Assembly: GCA_019022495.1 (NCBI GenBank)
Contig: JAFEKR010000053.1
Coordinates: 186,001 to 250,000, forward strand
Reading direction: 5' to 3'
Length of the DNA: 64,000 nucleotides
Source of the DNA: Epichloe hybrida
Lineage: Eukaryota > Ascomycota > Sordariomycetes > Hypocreales > Clavicipitaceae
In this document: in pieces, positions 24,489 to 36,000 of the stretch
Position numbering within the stretch: position 1 is the first letter of the stretch
Layout of the letters: each line of letters begins with the position of its first letter
Translations under genes and position numbers: made by a program
Notes under the pieces: model-generated
The model's input: only the letters and a program-made list of their open reading frames with translations
What the model was told of the DNA's origin: nothing
The model's database searches: none

Positions 24489-24775
24489 CTTAATTTACCA
24501 CTGCCTCACTTTAATTCTTGTATTAATAGCCTAATTTGCTACTGCCCCACTTTAATTCTTGTATTAATAGCCTAATTTGCCACTGCCCCACTTTAATTCT
24601 TGTATTAATAGCCTAATTTGTCACTGCCTTACTTTAATTCTTATATTAATAACCTAATTTGCCACTGCCTTACTTTAATTCTTATATTAATAGCCTAATT
24701 TACTACTGCCTCACTTTAATTCTTATATTGATAGCCTGATTTGCCACTGCCCCACTTTAATTCTAGTATTTACTA
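24489..24775. repeat. Tandem array of seven 41-bp units in hAT-1
   Basis: Units starting CCTAATTTGCCACTGCCCCA begin at 24,489, 24,530, 24,571, 24,612, 24,653, 24,694 and 24,735. They differ mainly by C/T and G/A changes. The array lies upstream of the minus-strand transposase, where promoter or transposase-binding sites could be. Its CpA-rich core is better preserved than the DNA around it. Confidence 0.9.
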
Positions 24776-24779
24776 TATT

Positions 24780-25775
24780 ATTTTACGTTACTTATTATAG
24801 TAATAGCTTAAAATAGCTTAAAATAGCTTATAATAGCTTATAATAGCTTATATTACTAATATTATTTATATTACTAATATTACTTATATTACTTATAATA
24901 TTACTCGTGTTAAAGTTTAATTAAAAATAAATAACTAATAAATAATTTAAATATAAAAACTAGTAAGTATAAGTAAATTACTATAGAAAAAGCTTAACTT
25001 TTTAATTATTTAGTATTTTAAGATTTTTTAAAATATTAATAAAATAAAATTCTTTTCTCTTTTTTATTTTTAAAAATTCTAATATATTAATTAATAGTAC
25101 TATTAATAAGTAAATAATATACTATATAAGACTTACTTTTTAAAAGACTATATAACTAAGTAAATAAGCTATATATAATATAATTTATTAGACTAACTTT
25201 TAAAGCTTATTTTCTATTATCTTTAAGATTAAAGAAATTATATTAAATATTTAAGTTATTTTAAAGTAACTTTTCTAAGTATTTTTACGAATTCTTTTTC
25301 TAGAAAAACCTTAAAAGTTAATATAATTATTTATAATTTTAATAAAATAGCTAAGTAACTAGGAATTCCTATTTTATATAAATTTAAATATTCTCTTAAT
25401 AATAAGATAATAATATATATTTATATAAATTATTAGAATTTTAGTCTTATTTATATATAATAAAAAATAATTTCTTTAGGGTATATACTATATTAAAAGT
25501 AAAAAAATATATTAAAAAGAATAGTAAATCTAAAAAAAAAGATATTAAAGTAAATAAACCTATAGTATATATAAAAAAAACAGGCTATAAGTTAAGACTA
25601 AAAGATTCTATATTTAGCTACTATATACCTATAATTAGCTTAATAGTCTAAATTAGCTTAGACTATAAAATATTATAACTAAATAACTAAATTATAAAAG
25701 AAAATAAGCGTAATATTAAGTTTATAAAGAAAAATCCAAAGAAAAATATATGTTAATTATATATAAGTTTTCTAT
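24780..25775. other. hAT-1 5' non-coding region
   Basis: AT-rich, no gene seen. It starts with short repeats (AATAGCTTAAAATAGCTTA, then ATTACTTATATTACTAAT). Much of 24,810-25,200 resembles the reverse complement of the hAT-2 centre (48,749-49,497), including GTTAAAGTTTAAT and ACTAGTAAGTATAAGTAAAT stretches, showing that the two hAT elements are related. Confidence 0.6.
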
Positions 25776-25972
25776 TTTTAGTAACAATTACATGTAATTA
25801 TGTAGTTGTAGTTGTAATTAATTGTAATTATTACAACTACAATTACAATTAATTACATGTAGTTAACAATTACAATTAATTAATTACACCCTAGTAACAA
25901 TTACAACTACAATTACAAGGTACCCCCTAAAAACTACATTAATTACACTACATACAATTGTCTGTTAGCACT

Positions 25973-26375
25973 ACTAAACGCACATATGCCTAATAGCTAC
26001 AAGCTTATAGTAACTATAACATAAGCCCTCTAGTTAGACTATTTAGAACCCTAGCATTAAGTACCTTATTTATTTAACTAATTACGAAAATTAATATAGG
26101 TTATCTATATTGTTTTTCTAGCTACGTAATAGGCAATAATATTTATTTCGCTATAGTAAAGCTACGTGTAAGCTACTATTAGAATATTACTAACTATAAT
26201 AAGGGGTTATTTTTAATTAGTGGTATTATTATTAATATTTCTTTTTATTCACCTACGTGTCCGGATATAAGGTACCCTATCTTATTTTTCCTTATAAATC
26301 TCTAATATAGTAACCACGCCCTAAGCAAGTAGCTTATTTTATAATTAAGGTTAATTATATATAAGGGGGGTATTA
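25973..26375 (+). other. Gypsy-2 3' internal region, distal part, with polypurine tract
   Basis: Continuation of Gypsy-2 after the hAT-1 insertion. No gene seen. The G-run ATAAGGGGGG (26,361-26,370) just before the right LTR is the likely polypurine tract. Confidence 0.6.
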
Positions 26376-26645
26376 TATTAGGAGTGTAGAGGTTAAAGAT
26401 AGGATATTTATTAAAGTAAGTCTTTAGAGAACCTTTAGGCTATATAAATAATAAAGAGGCTAGCTAGCTATAAGATAGCTATATGCTTATAGAGCAAGGT
26501 ACTTATTAAAGACTACGTATATTATTAGTGCTAGGTTAGAGATTAAAACCTTCACGCACCTGCCCCTAGCTAGCATCTATCTAGCAGCGACTATGATAGT
26601 CTTAGCTATCACTTCGTTCTTAACCTTTCGGTGCAAGCCGTGACA
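26376..26645 (+). repeat. 3' LTR of Gypsy-2 (270 bp)
   Basis: Partner of 5,607-5,876. Here the inner start is heavily mutated (TATTAGGAGTGTAGAGG) and the outer end is preserved (TTTCGGTGCAAGCCGTGACA). Followed directly by GAAAA. Confidence 0.92.
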
Positions 26646-26650
26646 GAAAA

Positions 26651-28433
26651 TTATCTAGAGTTAAATTAAACATTAGGAGGTAGCCTAGAAAAGGGAATAA
26701 AATGAAAACTTCTCTTATAATATTATAAATATTATAAACACTAAATAACTAGAATAAAGTAAGAGAAACTATAAGGGTAATAGGTAATTATTAAACTTAA
26801 TAGGAAAGGATAAGGAACCTTTAGACCTCCTAGAGATACTAGCTAGATTAGCCTAAATAGATTAGATAGATAAGTATAAGCTAAATACTAATAAATATCT
26901 GAGAGACTTAATTTATATAGGAAATCAGAAAATTAAGGGGTTTACCTATGAAAGTGAAAAACCTTATATAAATAACTAGAATAAAGTTTCTATTTATAAA
27001 ACATAGGATAGTTTATAGTATTCTAAGGACTTAGTTATAAAGCTAGGAGATTATTATAAGCTAGACGCGGTTAGACACGCGTATACCCTAATTTATATAT
27101 AAAATCAGAATATTAAGGGGTCCCCCTTAGAAAACAAAAATCCCTATATAAATAAGAAGTTACGTAACTTAGAAGAAGAAACTAAGGCTAGCGGATAATA
27201 TCTAGTGAACTTAGCTAATTTAACGTATCTAAAGGCTAATATAATAAGAGATATAGGGGATAGAATAGGTGCATAAGATATAGAGAGATAAGCTAAAGAG
27301 CTAATTTATATAGGAAAATAGGAAATTAAGGGCTACCCCTTATAATTCTGAAATCTCTATATAAATTAACTATTATTATTCTCCTCCCCTAAAACCATTA
27401 TTTTATAGTTTAAGAATTCATATATTAAGCTAGGAGACTATATAGGTAATAATAATTAGAGGATAATGATTATGTGATTATACTATATATTTAAAGAGTG
27501 CTTTATTTCTAAACTTAAGGATATTTACACTACTAATCTTCTAGAATATTATATCCCTTTAATCCTAGGAGTAAGGCCTAGTAAACGTAAATAGTATAGG
27601 TATTTAGTAGCCTATTAAGACTTTTTAAAATAGATTTTCCTAGTAATAGAGAGAGTAGGAATTATTTAATAAGGAAACTTAAAATAGGTAGTGCTAATAA
27701 TATTTACTTTAAAGCTAGGATAGAAGGTTTTTAGAGTAATTTATAACTTTAAGGACATAAATAGTAAGACTATTAAATTAGGTTATTTATATTATAATAT
27801 AGAAGCAAACTTAAATTTAGTTTACTATAGTTATTCTAAGTTTATATTATAGACTAACGCTTTAAATAGATTCTAGGCTATTAGTGTTTACTTACTAGAT
27901 AGGTATAAAATAGCTTTCTCTAGACTAAATAGAATATACTTCTATAATAACATAGCTTAAGGATTAATAGGGTTACTAGTAACTTACACTAGGTTTAAAG
28001 ACCTTACCTTTAGACACTTATTTTTCTAGGATAGTACTAAAAGTAAATCTATTCTAGGGTATATAGAAGATATATATACTTTATTTACCTCTAAAGTTAA
28101 GTATATTAGATATTCTCTAGAAGATAGGAAAATACGTCTTACATAGAAATATTATAATAGATTTATTAACTTAGCTAAGTAATTTAAGAAATAACCACTA
28201 TAAACCTAAAATAAAGTACTTATGCTTATTTACTTAACTTTATTTATATATAAATTTATTCTAGGAAGATTAGACTTAGTAATTACTATTAAAAGGGCTT
28301 TCTTTTATAAGATCCCTAAGAAAATATAATTAGGAAAGCTATTAATTTAAAAGGAAGAAGTCTTAAGAGAGAAACTAAAATAAACTCCTAAGGCTTAATA
28401 AGCTTTATTAAAAATATATAATAGTATCTAGTT
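26651..28433 (+). pseudogene. Gypsy-1 pol: repeat-bearing linker and reverse transcriptase (relic)
   Basis: After the Gypsy-2 insertion the Gypsy-1 frame resumes on the plus strand. About 26,908-27,370 holds three in-frame copies of a ~24-residue motif (LIYIGNQKIKGFTYE in the first). The RT follows in the same frame: YRYLVAYxDFLK near 27,600; KVFRVIYNFKDINSKTIKLG near 27,730; YYSYSKFILxTNALNRF near 27,830, where the motif-A Asp appears as Asn; AQGLIGLLVTYTRFKDLTF near 27,955. A stretch like FILGRLDLVITIKRAF near 28,255 corresponds to the thumb/connection part. The frame stops at the Gypsy-3 insertion and continues after 40,388. Confidence 0.75.
26907..27368 (+). repeat. Three in-frame degenerate repeats in Gypsy-1 pol
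   Basis: Copies at 26,907-26,974, 27,088-27,155 and 27,301-27,368. Each begins TTAATTTATATA or CTAATTTATATA, passes through an AAxTTAAGGG core and ends TATATAAAT. Starts are 180 and 213 bp apart, both multiples of three, so all three lie in the RT frame. A second shared phrase (ATAAGCTAGGAGAtTATTAT-like) lies between or after the copies near 27,040 and 27,427. Confidence 0.75.
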
Positions 28434-28903
28434 TGTCAAGCGGAAAACAACACCCCAAAAGACACAATGCTAGCTCACGGTTGTAGGTAGTGGTAATGTC
28501 TGCTTACGTCAGAAAGGTTAATTAACTTAATAGCAGCGATTATAACAATAACTAAATTAGTCTTTACGGATAGAGATAATTTAGATTAAATAGTCTATTA
28601 GATTAAAAGTGACTTTTTGGTTAAGTTAGGGAAATAATCTTATTAATTTATCTTATTAAGGTAAACACAATGGCGGCTATAGTAGCGCTAGGCATTTAAG
28701 TTAAAAATCTAAAGTTAGGCGTGTATAAAGAACCTTAAAAGAATCTAGCTATAGGTAATCTCTTTATAGATTAAATAGTCCCTTTACCTAAATAACTAAT
28801 ATTATTATCCCTTATTATGTTATTTATCCTTGTAATCCCCTATATCCCTTATGCTTATTATTATAAATACGCGCGTTGATGGGCGCGCGTATTACGGCAT
28901 ATA
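28434..28903 (-). repeat. 3' LTR of Gypsy-3 (470 bp)
   Basis: Outer end preserved (TGTCAAGCGGAAAACAACAC), inner end mutated (ATTACGGCATATA where the partner has ATCACGGCACACA). A CGCGCGTTGATGGGCGCGCG near-palindrome (28,870-28,889) survives in both copies and would form a GC-rich hairpin. Confidence 0.88.
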
Positions 28904-31900
28904 ATACCTCCTTAACTGTTTTCCTTTCCTAGCCACTAGGAAAGGGAAAATAGTAATAAAAGGGTAATAACTAGAGTGTTCTTAAGCGTGACTAATAGTA
29001 AGGTGCTATGTTTTAAGGGAAGGCATTATTTAATCTAGTATATATAGGTCTAAAGCTTTTATAAGAAAAAAAAAAGGATAGAAAAGAAAAAAAAAAGAGA
29101 AGATAGAAAAGAAACCTCCTTAGCTAGAGACCTAGATTTTTTATTTCCTTAGAGAGCTTTAGTGTCTTTAGCGTTTATAGGTAAGTAGTAGGTAACGTTA
29201 GTAAGGGAGTGCGTAGCGTAGGTCGCTTTAAATCTTACTAGCTTACTCTCTTTCCCTAATCCTTATATTAATTAATTAATCCTATAGCATGCCTTTTCTC
29301 TTACTAGTAAGCCTTAATAATCTCTAGCTATATTCTATAGGAAACTAAGCTAGGTAGCACTACTAAAGTATATATAAATAATATTAGTAGTAGTGTAACT
29401 ATTTTCCTTTAAGCTACTTATTTTAACTTAAGAAAAGGAAGAAAATTAATTATTATAGCTTATCCTATATCTCTAAGGGGGTGGCATATAGTGTTCTCTT
29501 TTACTTACTTAACTAGAGTTCTATAGTTATATACCTAGTTTTCCTTAATAACTCTATAGATTTACTATAACCTTAGCTAATTCTTAATATCTATCTAGAA
29601 TAACTTATTAGTTACTACTTGCTATTATTAAAAAGTTTAATTTATAATACTATATGCCTATCCTTACTTACCTTACTAGAGTGCCTTAAGTTTTATAGCT
29701 AAAGACTATAATATCTCTTTATATCTAGTTAAAGATAATAGTCCTAATAAGGACTCTTATAATACCTAGGAACTTACTCTTTTACTTAATCTTTACTCCT
29801 TAGTTTCCTATTAATACTTATTATCTATATCCTATTATATTTACCTTTCCTATTCTTATAATATCTCTTAGATACTAATGTTAAAGACTTTAGAATCCTT
29901 AGTAAAGGTGCGTATAATAGGCTACTAATAATTCTAGATATAAAGTCTATTACTTCGCGCTATTTTAGTATACTATTTAATTAGTTAGTTCTTATTACTA
30001 ACTTTATTCTCCTAGGCTATAATTACTATACTAATAGGTAAACCTTTACTAATTATTTAGGTTATAAAACAGGGTAGCTAGTGCTTTATTATATTATATA
30101 TTAGGTATTAGAGGTTAAAGTCCTTCTAGTAAGATAACTCCCTAGGTAACTAGTCTTTAACTCCTAATTTATTTATAGCTATATCTTATAGGACTATTAT
30201 AGTTCTTATAAGAGCTCTAGTATAACTATACCTTAGGTCTAGGATATTATTAGTAATTATCTAGTCTCTTAAATAAAGCTTAAAGTAATAACTAATGCTT
30301 AAATCCTTACTAAACATATGTAACTATTTAAATTTAATATTATATTAGTTTAGTGTGTTCTAGTCTTTAGAAAGTAAATTAAGTGCTTAGTGTTTAACTT
30401 AGTAATAAATTACTTATAATAGAAACCCTAGATAAGTATATTTACACTTCTAGTTCCCTTTTTATTCTATTACTAGAACTATAATTACTTTAAAATTATA
30501 TAGGTAGTTTAGTAGCTATATAATTTGCCCCTATCCTATAGTAAAATTAGTAAACCTTATTACTTGCCTCTTCTCTATGCTATTAAAGTAGTAAAGCTAC
30601 CCTTACTTTTAATTAAATAGAAAGCATATCTAGTGGTTTATAAAGAATATAAATCCTATAATAAGGCATTAATAGCTTATATCTAAGTGAAGGTTAATAG
30701 GGTTATACTTTAAACTATACTTAATATTAATAGGCTAGTAATTAGAATAAAGTCTCCTAGCTTTTAAACTAATTAATTACTATAGAGTATTTAAGTTAAA
30801 ATCTTCTATTAGCTTAATTATAAATGTTTATAGTAGCATAGCTACTATTACTTTAAGGCTATGTATAATAATCTTACCTATAGTAGTTAGTTTAAACTAG
30901 TTAAGCTAGTCTTTACTTAGCGTCTTATAGGCTTTTCTTAGGAATTTATAGATATCTATTAAATAGTTTCGCTAGCTTAACTAATCCCACCCTAGTCTAA
31001 TTAGCATTACCTAGTTAAAGTTATTACTATCTTAATAAACCTTAAACCTAGTTAAGGGTTATAGCTAGCTTTATCTTAGATAGAATAGCGGAGGCTACTA
31101 ACTATAGAGGTTAACTAGGTTAAGCTCTGTAGTGCTTCTCTCTTTATCTCTAAAGAAAGAACCCTTAGTTTTATAGATTAGAATATAGACATAGAATAGC
31201 GTAAGATATTTACTATAAGTAAAGTATATAATAGTGCTACTATTTATATTAGTGTAAGTGCTTTTATTAACTATATTTTCTTTATAATTAGCTATTTCTT
31301 AACTAGATTAAATAGTATAATTATTAATAGTGTATTTTTAGAAGGAGAAATAGAGAATAGTAACTTACTTAGCAAAGCTAGGTTAAAGTAATAAGAGAGG
31401 GGAAAAGAGATATAAATAGATAGTAAAGGGCAAGTGCTTTTAAGGTCTAAGTAATATAATAATATAGAGATTAGTAAGATTAAATAGTTCCTATAGTCTT
31501 AGCCTTACTCTTATAGTCCTTATTAGCTATATAGACAGTTATTAGTAGCTATTTATAAGTGCCCCTTAAAGGTTAGCAAGCTCCTATAATTTATACCTTT
31601 ATAGTGTTATAAATTAGTTATTAGTAGCTATTACTTACTAGTTATTACTATCTATTATTTAGGCAGTGTCTTTATAGACCTAATTCTTAGCCCTCTTTTT
31701 CTCTTCTCTTTCTCTCTCTTAAACCCTTATTTCTTATAACTAATTAATTATAGTGGAATCCCTTAATCTAGCTTATTAGAGACTTCTTAATATTACTACT
31801 ATTATAAGGGTAAGCGTTTTAGAGCATAAACTTTTATTAATAAAGACTCTTAATTAGTCTAATTATACTAAATTTTACCCTCCTTTTATTAGCAAAGATT

Positions 31901-32950
31901 ATATAGGTTTAGGAGCTATTTAATCCTATAATTAATATTTACTAATAGTTATTATTACTATAGTATAAGTTTCTATTTATATTTTAGGTGCGTAGTGGGA
32001 TTAATATTAGCTATAGTAGCGTTCTAATATATATAAAGATTTCTCTTTATGCTACTAATAATAATAATAATATCCCTAAGGGAGCTTCTCCTTACCTTAT
32101 TATAACTATAAGAAAGATAAACCTCTTAAAGGAGTTTATAAGAAGCTATACTAAGGCTAATAGTGCTTTAGCCTTTACTATTAAAAATAGTTATTACTAC
32201 TAGGTCCTTATTCCTATAAAAGTAGCTTATTCTAATAGGTATTTTTTACATGCTCTTTCTTAGTGTCCTAAGTGTTATTAGGCCTTACTAGTGTCTATGT
32301 ATAGAAGATTAAATAGTATTTTCTATTCTAATTATTTAAACTTATATATATAGCACGTTATATTCTATAATAAATATATATGCTTTCTATTTTATAGCTA
32401 TATTTTAATTCCTAGGGTCTGCGAAGGCGCCTATAGCAATTATATTTAGAATAGGTCTTTTATAGCAAGCTATAAGTGGCGTTTTACTTCTAGGTATTGT
32501 CCTTAGTTATTATAAGAAAGAGCTCTAGCTCCTTTCTTAGGTAAGGAATAGTCTATAGAGGTAGTAGGAGCTCTTTTACTTAATCTAAACTCTATTAACT
32601 TTAAAAACTCTCCTTACCTAGTAATTAATATGCCTCCCTCTTTTCTAAATAGCTTATAAATATAAGATAAAGGAAAGAAAAATATAGTTAATTATTAGGG
32701 AAAAGGGTAGTAAATAAAGGAAAATAGATAATTTAGCTACTAGGCTATGCCTTAATTACTTAATCTTTAGTATCTGAATTAATGTTTATATATTTTAGAA
32801 ATAAAACTTAGGAAAAACAAAGAAAACATTTCTTAATCTATACACTATTAGTATATAGGAGGGTACTTTATATACTCTTTATATTATTTATTTATTAGTT
32901 AAGGTAGCTATACCTTAATCCTATAGTATAGAGTTCTCTAAGGTAGGAGT
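28904..32950. other. Unexplained segment of Gypsy-3 between pol and the 3' LTR
   Basis: About 4 kb with RIP composition and no retroelement domain I can recognise. It contains small GC-richer islands (GGTCTGCGAAGGCGCCTATA near 32,421; GCGGAGGCTAC near 31,089). A plus-strand reading frame, opposite to pol, looks the most protein-like and is listed separately. I found no inverted terminal repeats or target duplication that would define an inserted DNA transposon. It may be a cargo or antisense gene region of this Gypsy family, or a nested element whose ends I could not see. Confidence 0.4.
30480..32750 (+). pseudogene. Possible decayed reading frames of unknown function, antisense to Gypsy-3 pol
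   Basis: In the plus strand a frame over about 30,540-31,400 reads as long runs between stops that are mostly TAG (possible Gln/Trp), for example KVYNSATIYISVSAFINYIF near 31,220. A second stretch, 31,988-32,700, starts with an open 71-codon piece and continues past isolated TAG codons with Cys-containing phrases (CPKCY near 32,268; RVCEGAYSNYI near 32,416; KWRFTSRYCP near 32,473). AATTTTAG-like acceptors and TA-rich introns could separate pieces. I cannot assign a family, and in RIP-mutated DNA such frames can be accidental, so this is a weak call. Its orientation opposite to pol is the notable point. Confidence 0.25.
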
Positions 32951-33049
32951 TTAACTTCTTCTTCCTTAAGGATTATTGCTTCCTAGTTAGATCTTTCCTA
33001 CTAGCTTATATGCTAATTATTAACCATTTAATTAGACATATTATACTAA

Positions 33050-36000
33050 GCTACTAATGGCATAATAGCTAAGACTTCTTTATTATACTTATTAGGGTTT
33101 ACTTCCTTTATCTAAGTACCTTAGGGAGTATATAGCTATCTATTTACTATGAATATCTACTAGCCTTCTAAGTCTAGGATAAACTTCTTAATATAATCTC
33201 CTAAGATTGTTTTTAAGAGGCAAATCCTATCTAATATTCGTAGGTAATAGGCTCTAGAGACTAGCGCGTGTTTATAAATCTAAAATAGTCTATTTTACCT
33301 TATTATAAGTTTCTTTATAGTAGACATATTAATATTCCTTTAGATATTATATACTAGGATAAGATCCCCTAGTTTTAATTAATCTTTCCTAAGAGAAGTA
33401 GCTTAGTTCTTATTAGTTTAGTTTATAAGGCACTGCCTAAACTCTAATACCTTTTTCCTTACTTTCTTAATATCCTTAGCTTTCCTTTTAAGTATTTAAA
33501 CCTATACCTTAAATAAGTCTTATCTAGAAGTAATTATATCCTAATTAATTAGTCTCTAGGTTAGGAATTTTACTTCTAGTAGTAAAATCAGCTTTTATCT
33601 ATAGATTAAATAGAAGGCAGACTTCCTATGCAATTCTTAGATAGCGGTATAGTCTATAAGGAAGGCTTTATTAAGATACTTTAACTATTGCCTATTTAAT
33701 TCTCCTAGCTTTACTAGAGCAAATATAAGGGACTAATATCTAGCTTTAATAAGCAAGTTCGCTTTTAGGTTATACCTAGATATCTAAATCCCCGTAATAC
33801 TAATATTTACTAGTGCTTCTTTAAGGTTTCCTTATATTTCTAGGCCTCTATTATAGACTATAAAGCAGAAAAGCCTAAATTTACTAATTAAGGAGAAAAG
33901 GAACTTCCTAATTACTAGTATTATCGCATTTCTAACTAGTGTAGCCTTTACCTATCTAGTTAGGTTACACCTAGCTTCTAAGAGATACTTATATCTATAA
34001 TTAATTAGAAAATACTAAGTGTTAATATGAATCTTACTTATTAGGTTCCCTAGCGTATCTAGCACTAAAAGTTCTTATAGTTACTAAGGCATGAATTTCT
34101 AATATATCTTATAGCACGCTAATATCTCTTAAGCTATATTCTAGAGCCCTTTTCACTAGTATTACTGCTTTATTACTTAAAAACCCACTTTAACTCCTTT
34201 ATAGCTAAGTTCCTTATAGATAGCTTTAATAATCGCTTATTATTATTTAGGCATATTAATAACTAGCGCTAGTCTCTTTATAATTCCTATTAGCCTTTTC
34301 TAAAGATAACCCTTTTCTAGGTAAAACCTCTTCACTTTATTACATAGTTTTCTATAGTCCTTTGCGCTAAGATTAATTAGTCTTTAAAGGGTTATTAAGA
34401 ATTTAATAACTTATTATATCTCTTTAGAGTAATTCCTCTTACTATCCTCCTCTATCTTAATACTATTAAGATATAAGTTAATAAAATCTTTAATATCCCC
34501 TTTAACTTCTTAATTTAATTAATCTAAAGCCCTAGGGCCTTTCCTAGATAAGGCATCTATAATGCGGTTCTTTTTGCCTAGAATGTATTATATAGAGAAA
34601 TTAAAAAGCAGGATATAACTAATCCATTATATAATAAGAGCTCTAGGCATATTATTAACTACGCTATTAAGCTAATGCATAAGAACTTATAAGTTTATTT
34701 CTAATGTAAATAGGACTCTATAGAGGTGAATTCGTAGTCTTCTTAATATATAAATAACCGCTTAATATTCTTGCTTAGTTACATTATACTTAGCCTTAGT
34801 AATAGTCTAAGTACTGCTTTTATATTAAACCAGATACTATTTACCATTAATAATTTATAATAATACAGCCCCCTATCTAAGTAAGCTTATATTAACTATT
34901 AGTATAATTTCTCTAAAGCCTAGTCTAAGATTAAGTAAAACAAGGATTAGGGCTATTATTATTACCTTCTTTAGGATATCTATAGCTTCTTATTACTCTA
35001 GTCCCTATTCCTAATCCTTTATCTTCCTTAGTAAAATTACTAGTGGTTTTGCCTTTTATATATAGTGTTTTACCTAGATATAGTAAACTCCTATTAACCT
35101 AATAAAGGATTACACTTCTAATTAATCTTAATAAACCTTCTAGTTTAAAATCTTTATAATCTTTGCTTTAGTTAGCTTTTACCTGTTTATCCTATATATA
35201 AATCCTATAATTTCTACTAATTTCTAGCAGAACTTTAACTTAGACACTAAGGCTATATAACTAGAGAGCTTAATATTAACTAAAACTTTATTAATATTAA
35301 TTAAATGCTCTATCACATATTTACATACTCCTAGCATAATCTCCTCTTTATTGTACATTATTATTAGTCCCTTTACTATAATATTATCTAGGAAAGGTAC
35401 GTAGATATAAGGGATTAAATTAAATAGGATTTGTCTAATAATCCTAATAAACTAAGCTACTAAGTTAGTGGCTCCTTATAGTAGGTAATAGAGCTATAAA
35501 AGTCTAATTATAGTAGAAATCATTATTATATCCTTACTCTTCTTTACTAATACTACCTAATTATATTTACATAATAAGTTAACTATTAATAAGATCTTAT
35601 ATATTATAAAGCTCTTGCTAAATGCTTCTATGCCTTAAGAAATTAGCGCATCTTATATTATTACCTTATTATACTTTATAGCAGATAGAATTAGGCAAAT
35701 CCCTCTGTCCTTCTTTATAATAAGAAAATAAGGATTTCTATAAGAGCTATAACTCTCCTCTAAATATCCATACTTTAGCTTCTTCTTTAGAAGATTAACT
35801 AATCTCCCTTATAACCTAAGAGGTATTAGGATTAAGCTTACTTACTATACTTTATGTTTAATAACCTTTATAACTTATAGTAGCGTAACTAGTAAGTTAA
35901 CTTTCTTACATTCTAATAAGTCCTAGGCTAGCGCTATTTCTTAGTTATAAAGAATTTCCTTAAAAACATTAACTTCTTCTTATATTAAATATTCTTATAC

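Larger units (their letters stand above)
20127..25964 (-). mobile_element. hAT-1: DNA transposon with a decayed transposase
   Basis: Flanked by the perfect 8-bp duplication TTAGCACT at 20,119-20,126 and 25,965-25,972, the size typical of hAT elements. Ends are imperfect terminal inverted repeats: CAGAGGATTGTAT on the left and, in reverse complement, CAGACAATTGTAT on the right. Both ends carry dense sub-terminal arrays of GTAGTTGTA/AATTACAACTA words. The minus strand encodes a hAT transposase with a C-terminal dimerisation domain. The element is 5.84 kb including a solo Copia LTR of about 0.8 kb, so about 5.0 kb originally. RIP has destroyed the gene. Confidence 0.93.
5607..26645 (+). mobile_element. 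Gypsy-2: chromodomain Ty3/Gypsy retrotransposon
   Basis: Two 270-bp LTRs (5,607-5,876 and 26,376-26,645) begin TGTTAGGAG (left) and end GCCGTGACA (right), with perfect 5-bp duplications GAAAA at 5,602-5,606 and 26,646-26,650. A G-run (ATAAGGGGGG, 26,361-26,370) just upstream of the right LTR fits a polypurine tract. After removing Copia-1 and hAT-1 the element is about 8.1 kb. Domain order on the plus strand is gag, protease, RT, RNase H, integrase, chromodomain, i.e. a chromovirus-type Gypsy. The chromodomain is known in this group to bind histone marks and steer integration into heterochromatin. All domains are RIP-inactivated. Confidence 0.92.

Noticed and set aside
24489..24775. CRISPR-like array (regular 41-bp repeats)
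   Set aside because: Units are contiguous with no spacers, the organism is a fungus and the array lies inside a hAT transposon: a minisatellite.
31988..32203. 71-codon open frame as a free-standing gene
   Set aside because: It lies in RIP-mutated DNA within Gypsy-3 and continues past isolated TAG codons. It is better treated as a piece of a decayed frame of unknown nature.
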